Shown here one piece after another: positions 35,561 to 49,463 of a DNA stretch of 64,000 nt. The notes beneath the pieces were generated by a model, which saw only the letters and a program-made list of their open reading frames with translations, did no database searches and had not been told where the DNA came from. Position 1 is the first letter of the stretch; every line of letters starts with the position of its first letter. Both the position numbers and the translations under genes were made by a program. Origin of the DNA: Rotaria sp. Silwood1 (Eukaryota > Rotifera > Eurotatoria > Philodinida > Philodinidae); the NCBI GenBank assembly GCA_905250075.1, contig CAJNOP010000025.1, forward strand, positions 1,674,318 to 1,738,317. The letters are read 5' to 3'.

Positions 35561-38500
35561 TATTAAAATATGAAGTTCTTATTTGTATGATGTTTAATTT
35601 TCGATATAAAATTTCAATATTCTATAAAACGGGTTGCTTTAAAAGGTTGATATCTGCTTAGAAAAACTGAATTTCGTCAAAAACTTGATTAAAGCCTTTG
35701 TGTCTACTTGTATCGTACGTTGAGCCTTGCTATTATAAGAATCTTGTACGATATAGTAGTAAGAAATTCAATTTTTTTCAGAAACCAAAAGTTTACATTT
35801 TAAACTTCAGTAATTTACATAGACTTGTTTAAGCGTCGACAAGATTTGCCGATCTAAACTGTTTGTCTATTACCTTTGTTCGATCATTTTCTGTATAAAA
35901 CTAAACGTTGAGCTTTAATTGAAGGGTCGTTAATTCCGATTGTAAAAATTCGAAACTCGCCATATGAAGATCAATGCATTCATGAGGTTGAAAAGAAATC
36001 ATTTTAAATATTCAAATATACTGAATATATTTGATCTTAGGAATCAAATATAAGCATATAAAAAAAAATAACTAAAACTAAATTATGAAAAGTGAGTGCC
36101 TACTATTGAAAAAAATAAAGATCGTCGATTCTAACATATCTTCTACCGTTAATATTCATCATAATCACGCTAAAATATAATGATACAAAGTGAAAGGAGA
36201 AAATATCCAAAGGTTAAATAACTAGTTTCAAGAGGATATTTGTAAGCAAAATAATTAATATAATTGAGATTAGTAGACAAAACCTGCACCATCGCATTTC
36301 AATATTCGTTTGCCTTCATTAGTTATTCAAAACTAGAAACCTTAAAAAAATATTCTTTATAAAATATGGTAGTATTCACAGCGCCTCGGCAGCGAAATAT
36401 TCTGATTCTAAGATAAACACAACATTTTTTTATCAGATCAACATTTAGAAGTTAAAAATCAAAGAAGACAAGTGTTAATATGTCATTTACATGAAATACA
36501 GCTATGAATTCTGTTTGCTTTCATACTCATATTGTACAGCGAATAAAATTCGTGCTGCTCAGGAAAAAAAATTTGCATTTAAAGAAATATGAGAACGTTT
36601 ATATTCATGGTAATGCAACCTTCGAAAGAAAACTTTCTGATTATCTTTACTGACTACCGGCGAGTCCTACTGATTAGCAATCGGTATAGCACATATTGTA
36701 CCGAACGGTTATTTTTTGGTTTGAATCTCAGAGACATGCAATCTTAATTGCCGAAGGTGAAGAAAAATTTTGCTAGTCTACTTAATCTAGCACAAATTTT
36801 TCGTAAGGTTCTTGTTTACTTATATGGAAAGATCTTCACATCAAGTCATTACCAACGTATGATCCAATGTTTACTTATACAAATTTCAATCTTTCCTCAA
36901 AAAATATTTTCTATGCCTGTTTGACTAAGAAAATGTTATTATTAGCCCCCAAAGATGAAGAGAACTATACTTACAATTATGCAACAATGGTAATGTGCTA
37001 CTCCAACTTAGCAGTCTGATAGAAGAAGAAAAATAGGGATGTATAGTTTCGGTTTACTAAACCATTCACGTTATCAAATCAATATAATTAGTATATACTG
37101 ACTAGACGGGCAAACTGAGATACTGACCTCAGAGTTCACTGCATCACTCGAACATACATCTATAAAAAGGACATATTTTCATAACGTTGATGGCTGTTAT
37201 CAAGTTAACCCTTGATGGCTCTGTTATCATCTTGTCATCTTAACTACATTATTTTTTGTTCTCTATGTGATGTGATCATCGTTAGATAGGTCTTTTGTTC
37301 AAGATATGGCGTGATCCTACGAGTTCATATAATAATGTATGTAAATATTCACATACCTTTCTTGTTTCTTTTCTTCTCGTTCTTCTTCGTTTGCTCGCTG
37401 TTGCAGCGAACACGAATATCAATGTACTCAATGAAAACAAATACGAATGTACTCAATGCTCCAGTGGACTCTGTACAAATGACTAATTGCCAGTATTTAC
37501 ATCAATATTGTACATTCGTATAGAAAAAGTGTCTGAGCCTGTCTTTGGTTAAGAAATGCCTATCTAGGGTAGATTTGGGTCTACCCAACCATTGAGGTTC
37601 TACTGCCTAAGATTCATCAGATAAATATTCAAGAAAGAAAAATCAAATTTTCTATTTATGTAAAGATGTATCTAAATTATGACTAACTTAATTCATTAGG
37701 AATATCTTCCTCCGTTTTCGGAGTTCCTGAAGAATGGCTTGTCAAAAAGTTTTAAATTTCCAGGAAAGGTAGATTCTCGACGATTAGTGCAAAAGATGTC
37801 ATAGATTCAAAATTCTTGAATCCTGCCTTCTATGAAATATTGGACTCCTAATTGGTGAAAATGATTCCTCTTTTGACACTCATATTCATCTCAAATAATA
37901 TATAGTATATGTGAAAAAATTTCGATTTGGTCGGATCTTCATTTTGCTTTTCATAAAAAAGTTGATTCGAGGAAAACACAATTCGTTATTTCCGTGATGT
38001 TAACTTGATTTTTATTCTCAAAGCTTTTAACATTTAAGGATAACATTCGAATCTCAAAATATACTTAGTAGATACATACTATTTCAGATTATGCAATGGT
38101 CATTAAAAACTAACTAACTTTGCATCACGCAAAGAAAATTTTTCTAAATCAAATTTTCAAAGCTACTTAAAATATTGACATTCAAAACAAACATTATTTT
38201 GAAAACTATTAACAAGGACACCATTGAAATTTCTCATACACTTAAGAATATTAACAGATTAGTCAAGTTTCAAAGTATTATTTCACAACTGATATTGTAC
38301 TTTTTTTTTGTATTATCAAAATCTTAGTCAAAATTTTGAATTTTGTTTTTTTTTTAATTTCTATTATTATTCAATATTAAAAAGAAGGAAAAAGATTGTA
38401 AAACGCGAACAAAACAAAAAAGATACGAAACAAAGCATCAATGATGCTTTTAAAATGACAGATAAATATTATTAAAAAAAAAAGAGTTCCATACACTCAT

Positions 38501-39127
38501 AGCTACAAATTGAATAATTATATAATCAGCGATTGTTGCTATATTTTGAGAAGAAAATCGATAGATCTATAAATTTCACACATCATTTTTTCAATCAAAT
38601 GAATAAGAAAACAAGACTAAAAAGGAAAACGATGATAAAAAAAAAAAAAAAAGGAAGGAACGAACGAATGAAGAAAACACAAAGAATGTGATGTTACTAA
38701 TAGAATTTTTCAAAGAAAAAAAAAAACAAAAAGAAAAAAATCGATACATACAGACACACTGTCATTCATTACAGATATGCGTTCTGGAATTTATCAGAAG
38801 ATGAAGTAACAGATAACAGTAATAAGGAATGTTCAAGCACCAAAACAAAACAAAAACAAGAACAAACTACTGCTCAAACAAAAATGATTTGTTGTTTTTT
38901 TTTTCTCTTGCAAAATCTATGTACAAAAAAAAAAAACAAACAAACAAAAAGAAACAATTATTTGTAGCACGCCATTTTTTCATCAGCTTCTTAGAAGAAA
39001 AAAAAAAGAAAAGAAAACAATCAAAACAAAACATATGCTAATTTTTTTTCATATCAACAGAAAAAAAAAAGTGAAATATCTGATCTGAGAAAAAAAAAAA
39101 AAGAAGAATATGTATCAATACACTTAT
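35561..39127. other. Long AT-rich intergenic stretch and 3' UTR of the HTH/zinc-finger gene
   Basis: No exon accepted on either strand. The last about 800 bp is rich in A-runs and probably belongs to the 3' UTR of the minus-strand gene ending at 39128. A frame at 37295-37486 has a hydrophobic stretch but no supporting context. A possible tRNA remnant lies at 36652-36738. Confidence 0.45.
36652..36738 (+). other. Possible tRNA-derived remnant
   Basis: GATTAGCAATCGGTATAGC (from 36672) resembles a tRNA A-box, and GGTTTGAATCTCA (from 36718) resembles a B-box. The spacing is close to that of tRNA genes, but no acceptor stem pairs well. It has some likeness to the element at 20896-20966. Confidence 0.25.
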
Positions 39128-42100
39128 TTATGACATTATTTGTTTTTTCATATCATTCCATTCATCTTCAATACAAACAAAACTTCGTTGTAATAATTCC
39201 ATTTGTTGCATGAGAGAGTTTTGCATGGCTAATGTTACAGCAAATTGTTGACGAAATACCGTTAAACGTTGTTCGAATTTTTGATGAGTTGATAACTAGA
39301 AGGAAAAATACAAAAGAAATCAATTACAATTATGTCAAATTTGAATCTAGACTAATTGAAAAAAATGACATTCAGATCTAAATGTCAAAGTCATAATAAT
39401 CAGGAATATCCCGAGATCACAAGGATTGGAGAAGTTGCACATTTTTCAGTACTTTGTAAGCACAAAAAATTGAATGCTGGACGTTTGCTGGAGAAAAAAT
39501 AGAAAACTTTTCAAGATTGAGAAATCTCTCATGATACTAGCAGGATTAATTGAAACCAGACCTACAGCAAAACATTAGATCAGAACTTAGAATCATACTA
39601 GCGTTGAAAGTTGAATTAACTATTATGCCTTATTTTCTATTCAACTAGAGTCAGAAGATGGATCTAATCTGAAAAATCTTATTATCCTATAGAATTTCCT
39701 ATAATTCCCTATTTTGAAGTAGGATTTATTATAAGATTTACTGCCAGATTATTTTATCTGAACAGAGACAAATCTAACAAGGAAAGACCTCCAACAGATA
39801 AATCGCTATTGAAATTGAGACTATGTGTCTCATACAGACCAAAATGAAGTATGAATATTCTGAAAATAGTTCGTATGCATAGTTTATTGTTGGGAAAATA
39901 CTCTACTTATAGGACATTTTTTAAATGCATGTCATAGTTAAGAAAAATTGATTTTCGAACTTCGACTTGAAACTATACATAGACATAGATCTTAACAAGA
40001 GTTGCTTCTATCGTCAATATACACGAGCATTAAATCTACTGATTTATATGAGCAATGTAAAAGACATGCTATGTACATAGTTATATGTCAGGGTACGAAC
40101 AACGAAATGACCTGAAACTTTCACAATAGACTACTCTTGTTAAAGGCTGTCGCTAAGCAAACTTTTAAGTTGATATTCGAATATCAGTTTCTCTGAGTCG
40201 TGATATTCTTTTAAAAAAAATGCACTAAAAGTGCAATATCTTCACAGTGATAAACTAAGGATAAAAACCTTTTTTTTTCAAGGTATTCATAGTCATTTAG
40301 ATCTACATAATACACATAGTTTCAACTCAAAAGCGATTACATCAGTTGAAGGACTTCTCTCGTATGATCTTTTTTTGTTCGGATTGTTAACATATAAATA
40401 CTACTGTTCAGTTAATAATGAATAGATTAAACAAAAAAAAAAGATTAAGTAAGAGATATTGTTAAATAATGTTTTAATTTACTTGTTGTTGATCTTTAAT
40501 ATTATTATTGCTAGCAGATGTTTTAATTGCCGAAAAATTACGTGTTGAAAAATTATCATTAATTGTTGAAAATTTAAATTTTTCTTGTTTACATTGATTA
40601 TTTGCATTATTAGTTAATAATGATTGAATACTGTTCATTGTCAAAAGATTATGATTTCCTGATGTTACTGTTGATGGTGATTGTTCATGTAATGGTAATG
40701 TAAGATTTGAATGAACTAATGAATGATCATATGAAGAAAGTGAAGTTGATTTTTCAATTGAATTATTTGGTGTATTAGAATTTGATAATGACGATGTTGC
40801 TAAATGATTTGATGATGGTGGTTGCATTGAACCTAAGAATTTTTTACGATATTTTTTAACAATATTTTGATATTTTCTATTAGCTGCTTGTTGAAGAAGA
40901 TTTGCTTGTTGTATATGTGATTGTTGTTCATTTATTTGATTTGTATTTGATGATGAATGATCTGGACTAATAAGAAATGAATTTGTTGTAAGTTTATCAT
41001 CATTACCATTTGTTATTGTATGTGGTGTTGATGATGGTGTTGCATAACGATTACGTGCTAAACGTAAAAATGGTAAACGTTCTTGTTTTGATATTAAATG
41101 ATGTTTTTTTATTAAATGATCGGTTAAATTTAAAACCCATGTATCACAACGTGGACATAATAAACGTTTTTTACCATCAACAGGTAAATAATTTGATGAT
41201 TGATTATCAATAGGTGATGAACTTGCTGGTGTTATTGTTGTTGTTGTTGACGGTATTGTTGTTGTTGTTGTTAATGATGTTTGATTTAATTGTTGATTAT
41301 CTGTTTCACTGATTGGTGATGATGGACATGTTATTTGTTGATTATTTGTATTAATACTAATTGGTGTTTGTTGTGGACTTTTATCCACAGCTATTGATGG
41401 TGTATTTATTGGTGAACTACCACTAACACTTGCTATTGATGGATGATTATGATTATTATTATTATTATTATTATTATTATTTTGATCTGTATATGCAAGT
41501 AATGTTAACATTTCATGTCGTTGAAGATTATGTGTTACAGTAAGATGATGAGAAAGACGTGAAAAATTTTTTTCACCACATATTGGACAACATTTTCCAC
41601 GTCGATAACCTGATGTTTGAGAATTTGAGATTCTAAAAGAAAATGATGAGTTTTTTGTTTTTTTTTTTGTTTTATTATGTATAAACATACGTTGATAATG
41701 TATGATTGGGAGTTTTATTTGTTTCTTCATCAATTGTTAATGGTTGTTCTTGAAGATGTTCACTATCAGAAGAATTTTCATCATAATTTCGATTAACAAA
41801 TACACAAACAGGTTCAGATTTAACTGTATTTGTACTTAAATTCCAACAACCATTTTCATTTAACATTGGTGTATTACCTTTTTTTTCAATAGAAAAAAAA
41901 ATAGTAAGTTTTAATTTTTTCACAATAAAAAGTCATGTCTTTTTTTTTAAAATTTACCATTAGCTACAGATGGTGTTGATGTGATTTCAGATCGAAGATC
42001 AACTGGTGTTGGTATTTCATTTTCATCAGATAACTAAATAAATTAAAAGAAAAATGAATTTCTTGTTTTTCGAAATCAAATTATTTTACTTCATCTTCAT

Positions 42101-42978
42101 CTTCTTCACTACCCAATTGTGGATATGTTATAGTATAACCATTATCATCACATTGTTCTAAATTCTCATTAACCATGGAATCATCACCATTAACACTTGT
42201 TTTACGTAACATAAAACGTTGAAAATCATCAAGATTATTTAATGATGAAGTATTTTCTATCATTCCATCATCATCATCTTCATCATCATTTGTATCATCA
42301 ATAAATATTGCTCCACCTGTATTTTCATCGGATGACAATTGCATGAATTCATCATTACCATTAACCATTGTTTCATTCATTCCATCATGATCATCTTCAC
42401 CATCAACTGAACGTTTAGCACGTTTACCCAAACGTATACTATTTGTTAATATACGTGATATTGATGCTTTACTTAATACACGATTTGATGTACGTTGTAA
42501 ACGCATTTGTATTTGACCAATTGTTATTAATGGATGACGACGTTTCATTTCTCGTATCATTTCAGCTTCATCTTCTGTTATAAAACGAAGACGTGTACCA
42601 GCACGTTGTTTTGCTGACACACGTCCCTCATCAATATATGTTCGAAGAATACTTCGAGCTAGAAAAACAAAAAAGAAACATAATGAAAGAAAAAAGTCTT
42701 TTTTTTATGTCAAATATGAGTTATGTATATTATCGGAAAAGCGTAAGATATTAATAAACCATAAAAGAGTATTAAATGTCTATACGCTATAAAAGTAGTT
42801 TGTTTTTTTTTTCTTTCTCACCTGTTGATCGTTTAATATTAAGTTTTTTTGCGAGTGCAATAAAATCTTCTCCTTTTTTATATGTATCAATTAATAATCG
42901 ACGATCAACATCACTAACACGTACATATCTTCCACGACGTTGATCGGCTAATTGTTGTTGAATATCCAATGAATTCAT
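39128..42978 (-). CDS. Paired/Tc1-type HTH protein with two C2H2-like zinc fingers
   Basis: Exons in transcript order: 42822-42978, 42090-42658, 41958-42033, 41691-41877, 40483-41632, 39128-39295, giving 768 residues. Residues about 15-65 form a first HTH (RVSDVDRRLLIDTYKKGEDF, AKKLNIKRSTARSIL) and about 80-130 a second (LITIGQIQMRLQ, LSKASISRIL). This is the bipartite paired-like DNA-binding region of Tc1/IS630-type transposases. No DDE/D catalytic domain follows; instead there is an acidic linker (DDTNDDEDDDDG), then CPICGEKNFSRLSHHLTVTH (about 345-366) and CPRCDTWVLNLTDHLIKKHH (about 490-510), Gln/Asn/Ser-rich linkers, and a C-terminal helical segment in the last exon (FRQQFAVTLAMQNSLMQQME). 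It is probably nuclear and DNA-binding. The start is the first ATG after a TTTTAG acceptor; reading on past 40483 would end after two codons, whereas splicing adds the conserved-looking last exon. Confidence 0.78.
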
Positions 42979-45569
42979 AATTATTTTTTTACGTCTAAAA
43001 TATGAAACAGCTGTTTTCCACTTCAAAAACAAAAAAGAAAATCTGACGCACACACAGCCTAATGTAGAAATGATTTTCCAATGAGAAATCTCTATGAATA
43101 ACAAAAAAAAAACCTAAAGAAAGAAATCGTTGCCCTTTTTTCATCAAGTTGCTATCGTCGAAATGCTCTTTCGCATTTCGGTGTATGTGTAGGCCAAAAA
43201 AAGAAAAGAGAGATAGCGTAGCTGAGGGTGACTTTAACTCTCGAGCATTCGTTCTGTTCCCTTTTTTTTCTCGTCTACATATATATATATATATATATAA
43301 ATGTATGTGTCTACATAAAGACGAACGCACTTCTATTGAAATTTTCATTGCATCGCGTTCTTTTCTTTTTTCTTTTGTATTTACTTTGTATACCTTCGTT
43401 GAACGGACAAGAGACATTCGTTGTAGTAGTAAGGTTCGTTTTTCCCGCTTCATACCCGTTTGTTCCCTGATGTATGTGTATGTTCTTACCTCTTTTTTTC
43501 CTCCTCTGTCTTTCTCTCTTTTAAATATATGTACACCTTTCTCTCGTCTCTATTTCATTCAACATAGAACGAACATTAAAATGAGCGAAAGAACACAAGA
43601 CGAATTTTCGTATATTGATGATGATGGTAGTAGTGGTAGTGTTGATGGTGGCGGTAGTGGTCGAATGGACGATAGGCTTCAATGTGCTTTTACTATATAT
43701 ATCTAGATTCATCATTCTCTTTCTCTCTAGACGTGCTCTTCGCATTTGAATACATGCGAATATAATACTTATGCTTGCTCAAAGAAAATACAGTAGAAGA
43801 AAGAGAACGACAGCGAATATTGTTTGGTTTGTTAGGGTAACATAAGAAAAGAAAAATAAAGAATCCGAGAATGAAACTTTAATGGACGTTGATGTGACAG
43901 GACACAGCTAAAAAGTTGAGAGTTACCTATTGAAAAAAAATATGCAAGTTTATAAGCAAACGATTTTTTTTTTTTCTTCTTTTCTCATTCGAATTTCGAT
44001 TAAAGTCTCGATTAAGAAGCCTTTCATGGTATTTCAGTATTTCCAATAAAAAAAAAGCCGAAATAGAGTAATTTATTTTGAAATTTTCATTAAACGCAAT
44101 TTGAGAAAATAACCTATGACAAGAAAAAGGTGGTGTTTTTTCTCTTCTTCTATTTTATATCCATAGAGTAGAATGCGTCATGTTTCAAATCATGATTGAT
44201 ATTGATAAGATAACGATTATATTCTGATAAGTAAAAAAGTTTCATTCATGAGAAAGGTAATCGACTTATCCTATACTTACGAAGAATAAAAACAGGTGAA
44301 TGAAAAGAAACGTCTATGTCCGAAGTCTAAGCCAATCTACCATTCGTTGATGTCCTTTATTCTACATATATATATATATACGTACGCATATATATATATA
44401 CTTCATCTCTCTCTGTATTGTGTGTGAGTGAAAAATGCTTGTGTATGTGTGTGCTGAGAAGCGAAGAGAAGAAAAGGAATCTCAAAGACGGAACACTACA
44501 CTACACATTCGTTTTCTCGTTCTTTTACTTTGCTTGCTTGGCGAGCAAAAAAGAGGAGTAAGAACACACACATAAATACGAAGAGTAAAGAGAGAAATGT
44601 TACGGTGAAACACTTTTAGCCATCATCACTCTACCAACAAACGGCTGTGCGTTGGCGAGAAAAAAAACCGAAACAAGAGAGAACGTGAAATTGACGACGA
44701 AATAGTTGCTGACGGACGTGCCTATTTACCCAGAGCGAATACTATCAAGGTGTTTTCTTTTTTTTCCTTGCTCCTCCTTCCACATACACATACACAAAAG
44801 CTAAGTAGAAAGACTATTTGCTTTATATTTCGTTCGTGCTCTTTTTCGCCTTTTCCTCTCCAGCTCTCTTCTTTCACTTTTTCGCTTATATAGACGATGT
44901 GGATTCATCATTATTACAAATGCGAGACGTTCGTTCGTGTTGTATGCTCTGTCGTTCTCTCTCTTTCGTCTTCATGATTTGTATTTGAGTAAATGTTAGC
45001 AATTTCATTTTATGTATATACACATATATGTCTTGTCCTCAATCGACAATGATGATGATGATGATGAAATTAGCCCTCCGGAAAACATAAACCCCAACAT
45101 GAAGAACATTTAAAAAAAAGAGAAAAAGATTGACATATTTATGCGATAATCAATTTTTAACTAATAATACATTTTTCGTGATCATGAATATATATTTAAG
45201 TGATAGTTGTACGTTTTTTTCGCTTTCTGCTTCACGAATATCGTTAAAACAATAATAATATCGTTCGTACATATTAGAGAAAGAGAACGAGATTGAGAAG
45301 AGTAGAAATGCAAACATCACTCAAGTGTATATATATATGTACCCAAAGGGGTACATGAACAGAACAAAGTAAAGAAACTATTGTTTTCCCGAACATTGAT
45401 GCTGATCAATAGAAAAGTACACACACACACATATATCTAGAGAGAGAACACTTGTATCAAATATCCATTTATAATGGTTCAAATGAAATGAATTGAACTA
45501 TTGATAAGAATATAGAATATATTAAACACTAATAGAAATTTATTAGAAAAAAAAAACAATTCTAAAACT
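42979..45569. other. Upstream region of the HTH/zinc-finger gene, simple-repeat rich
   Basis: CT- and GA-rich DNA with (AT)n at 43280-43299, (TA)n at 44365-44380 and 44389-44400, and (ATG)n at 45049-45066. It lies between two minus-strand genes and probably holds the promoter and 5' UTR introns of the gene starting at 42978. A 41-codon plus-strand frame from about 43581 (Asp/Gly/Ser-rich) is not supported by anything else. Confidence 0.45.
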
Positions 45570-48500
45570 TTATTTAAGTTCTCGATCATTAAGATTCAAA
45601 AGATCTGGACGTGGGCGACGTCGTCTGACTGGTACTGTAGAAAATTTTTTTTGTTTAAGTTCTATCATAAGTGAATCCATGAAATTAATATCTACTAATT
45701 TATTATTTTTATTATTATTTATATTAAGTTGTTGAGATACTGATTTAGTTGAATTTAATAATATTTTGTTCGATGTTGAACGTTTTTCTTGTTCCTAAGA
45801 TATTTAAAAAAAAAAAGAAATACAATTAGATAAAAAAAATTTATTAATTTATTTTGAAAATTTACTTTTTTTTCTTTTTCAACTTTTTCAATCAATTGTC
45901 GAAAGATAGTACAACATATATCATAGTTAAATTCATTTGAATCTGTTTCACCAAATTCTTTCATTAATTCTATTTCTTGTTTTTCACATCGATTTACTAA
46001 TGGTTCAAGACTTTGATTTAATTTTACAGTTGATTGCTATTTAAACAAAAACAAAAAAAATAAAATAAAATTTTGTTTTGTTTTGTTTTCCATACTTCAT
46101 AAAATGGTTTATATTGTTCAATGATTTGTTTATCTTCCATTGAATTTATTTGTATAAGACCATTATCAATCTTATTTTTCCAATCTATATATCCTACTTT
46201 TAATAATTTTAATCTAAACAAAAAATAAATATTTATTTTTGAATAAATTTTAAAAATTTTGTTTTTTTTTTGTTATGTTACTGTATATCATCGGCGAGCA
46301 ATAGTTTAAGATTACCAATGAATTGAAAATTTTCTGGTGAATTTTCAAGAAGAACACTGAGTAAATTTTTATTATCACTTGAACGAATATCATGAAGTTG
46401 TTTGAGAATATCAAGTCGAAACCCAAATGCATTACCAGCATATGAACCCTAAGTGGAAAAAAAAGAACATTTTTTATCGAATAGTTTTCAATGAATACTT
46501 ACATAATTAAGAAAGTCTCCAACTGATAGAAGTGAACGAGCTAATTGTTTAATAGATGAATCATGTTGTAGAAAATCGATTACTCTTATAATATGTTCAT
46601 ATTTTCGTTTGAAATCATCAAATATTTCATCAAATTCCGTAATAAGGATACGTGTTTGAACACGAAATCCATAACATGAAATCGAACCAATTTGATGGAT
46701 GAATTCTTCTGGTAATGTCCAATTTTCTCGTGGATGATCATGAACAAGATTAATCTATTAGATTGAATAGAAAACAAAAATGAAGAAAAATAGTTGTTTT
46801 TTTGTTTTGTTTTCATAAATTTACTTCATCTTCACTAGGTAAAACTTTAAGTAACATACGAAGACATTCACCATTAAGATTTGATTTTGAATCTTGAAGA
46901 GACTGTACAAATGATTGAAGTTCAGTAACTTTGAATTTTTTCAAGAAAACATTTATAGCAATTGATCGATTACAAGGTAAAATCTATAAACATATTTAAA
47001 AAATATCAATCTCAAAAAATAATCTTGCGTCTTACATTCGTTGTTTTAGTTTTCGTTTGCATTGGTGTATTACTACTTTCATTACCAACTTTAAAACAAT
47101 CTTCAAGTTGTGAAAAATCAATTTGCGTATCAACCTTTTTATTAACATCCATCCAAAATTTACTAGTAGCTAGATGATAATAAGAACTTAATGGTAGAAT
47201 AAATATTCAAAATATCATACATACTAATAATAGTTTGCGGCAGCTTTTTCCATTGTAATCGTCGTACTTTACCTTTTGGTTTAGGAATGCTATCAACTAA
47301 GTTAGAAAGGCCAGCAACAGATGGTTTGCCACCAGACTGTTCAAGGGTTGAAGGAGGTAGTCCTCCTGGAAAGCCTGGTGGTGGTGGCGGCGGCGGAGGT
47401 CCTCCGAGAAAGCCTGGTTGTGGTGGCGATCCTCCGAGAAAACCTGGCAGTGGTGGTGGTGGTGGCGGCGGTGGTGGAGATCCTCCCAGAAAACCTGGCA
47501 GTGGTGGCGGAGGAGGTGGTGGTACTTCTGTGCCGCTTCGTGATGTTGATATAGGAGAAGAGTCTACTTGCATATTAGCTGGAAGCGGAGGAATAATTGT
47601 TTCAGGAACATATGGTTCGTTTAAAGGTGATTGAATATTGATGGATTTTTCTGTATTAATTAATAAGAAAACTGATTGATTATTGCTAGATTTTACGAAG
47701 GGTTTTTCATTGGTAACGACTGGAGTAACTGTTGGAACTTGTTGATAAATAGAGGAAGATTTAGTATCGAATTCAGAAATTGCATCTGTTTGTGATGCTT
47801 GTTCGATGATTATTTTTTGTTCTGAATATTTTTCTGTTGGTTGAGAAATAGACTGAAGAATAGATTGAAGAACTTTTTGTCTAGCAAATAATTAAATAGA
47901 ATAAGATTTTAGAATTTATATATGTATATATGTTACATACTGTTCATTGGAATTTGAAGATGTTAAAGTAGAATATAAAAGTTGCATTGCTGTAAGAAAC
48001 AGAGCTGATTCATTTGAATTAGGTGCTAACTAAAATAAACAAAACAAGGAAAAAAAAAACATTAATATTTTTTTAAGAATAAAATTCTTTTAATAACAAA
48101 CTTGTAATTGAATAGCTTGATAAACAGCTTGATTATCATTGATATCAAAATGTCCTAAAAATTCTTCTTCATCATGTTTTTGATCTTCAAAAAAACTATC
48201 AATTTGAAAATTAAGATCAACATTATTATCATTTCGTGCTTGTTCTAATATTGATATGATACCATTTGCTAGAAGATTTTTTTTTTCGTTTTGAAACAAT
48301 TTAAAATTTAAAATCAATTTCTTAACTTACAATAAAGTATATTTCTATATGACAGACGTTTTTCAATGGTTTCAGTTGATGATAATATACTATTGAGTAA
48401 AGCAATAGCTGACCATTTATGTTTAGCCATAACAGCAAATTTAAGTTGTTCAAGAATAACAGCAAATACATTTGATAATTTATTATTTGTCTTAAATAAA

Positions 48501-49463
48501 ACCAAAGAAAAGAAACACACAGTTAGTTAGCTAATTTTTCTTTTGAGTATGCTTTATATTATAATGTCTAATGGACATTTACACTAATTAGTTGATTAGT
48601 CTTAAAATCACAAAAAGATCACACCGAACAACTAAATATACCTTCTCAAGAGCTTGATTGTTCTGAAATTGTTTTTTTTTTTTTATTTTATTTTATTTGT
48701 TTCAAATCAGTAGAAATTTTAGAGCTATATACTTACTTGAAAATCTTGTAATGCTCTAAGAACTAATTCATAACCATCATGTGAATAAACACATAGTGCA
48801 GTTAATAATTCAAATACTCGCATACGAATTTCAGCTGATGGAACACTTAAAACTAAAGAGAAAAAGAAAAATTTTCCATTGAAATAATTTCAAATTTTTA
48901 CCTTTTGCTAAAGAATCAATATATTGTGGATTTGATGCAATATGTTCAAATAATTCACTAATATTCATCATAGCACGAAGACATTGTATTGTTTCATTAA
49001 TAAGTATAGCATCAACAAGGGATAAATTTTTATGTGTAATTTGTTCAAGGTAAGAAAGTAATGTATGTAAACCACCTTCACGTGCAAATTCAATAGTCCA
49101 TGTTCGATTATTTGAATCTAATAATTTCTTTTTTAATAAAACACATTTCATAAATGTTAAATCATTAAAAATGCTAATAGCTTCTTCATATGTTGAAAAT
49201 AATTGTTGATCATTTTTTATACGTTGTTTTTTATCACGAATTTGTTCAATTATACGACGTATTGAACGAATAAATAATTCACGTCCTCGAATTGGTTTGA
49301 TAATTGCCTGTTGACTTATAAAATGACGAAATGAATCTGGACGATATGATAATCTAAGTGGTGTAAGACTATTTTTGGATGATGTTATTGAAGAATTAAG
49401 TAAATTAGTTACAACAGGTGGTTGTCGAGGTGTTAGAGTTGGCGGCGTGTATACTTGTCGCAT
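45570..49463 (-). CDS. DIAPH: Diaphanous-related formin (FH3, FH1, FH2, DAD)
   Basis: Formins nucleate and elongate unbranched actin; diaphanous types are Rho-activated and auto-inhibited. Exons in transcript order: 48902-49463, 48737-48852, 48331-48490, 48102-48268, 47941-48029, 47225-47880, 47036-47169, 46825-46983, 46503-46754, 46282-46448, 46096-46213, 45866-46036, 45570-45794, giving 991 residues. The N-terminal GBD/FH3 armadillo part includes WTIEFAREGGLHTLLSYL and ETIQCLRAMMNISELF. FH1 at 47340-47540 has proline runs separated by PGFLGG. FH2 starts RRLQWKKLPQTI and contains LSVGDFLNYGSYAGNAFGF. The DAD near the end reads MDSLMIELKQKKF followed by RRRRPR, so regulation by intramolecular inhibition is expected. 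The ATG follows a TTTAG acceptor by 7 bases. An INF2-type formin is excluded by this DAD; the vertebrate paralogue number cannot be assigned. Confidence 0.93.

Noticed and set aside
37295-37486. Frame with a hydrophobic stretch resembling a signal peptide
   Set aside because: The hydrophobic part is CT-run driven, the reading frame ends soon after and an internal direct repeat explains the rest.
43578-43706. Small Asp/Gly/Ser-rich plus-strand frame starting at an ATG
   Set aside because: Driven by GATGGT-type simple repeats in a microsatellite-rich upstream region; no other support.
43280-45066. AT and ATG microsatellites as possible origins or structured elements
   Set aside because: Ordinary simple repeats in an AT-rich animal genome; nothing beyond repetition to support a function.
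47287-47634. Long plus-strand frame rich in Gly over the formin
   Set aside because: It is the antisense of the poly-proline FH1 exon, which is part of a complete phased formin gene.
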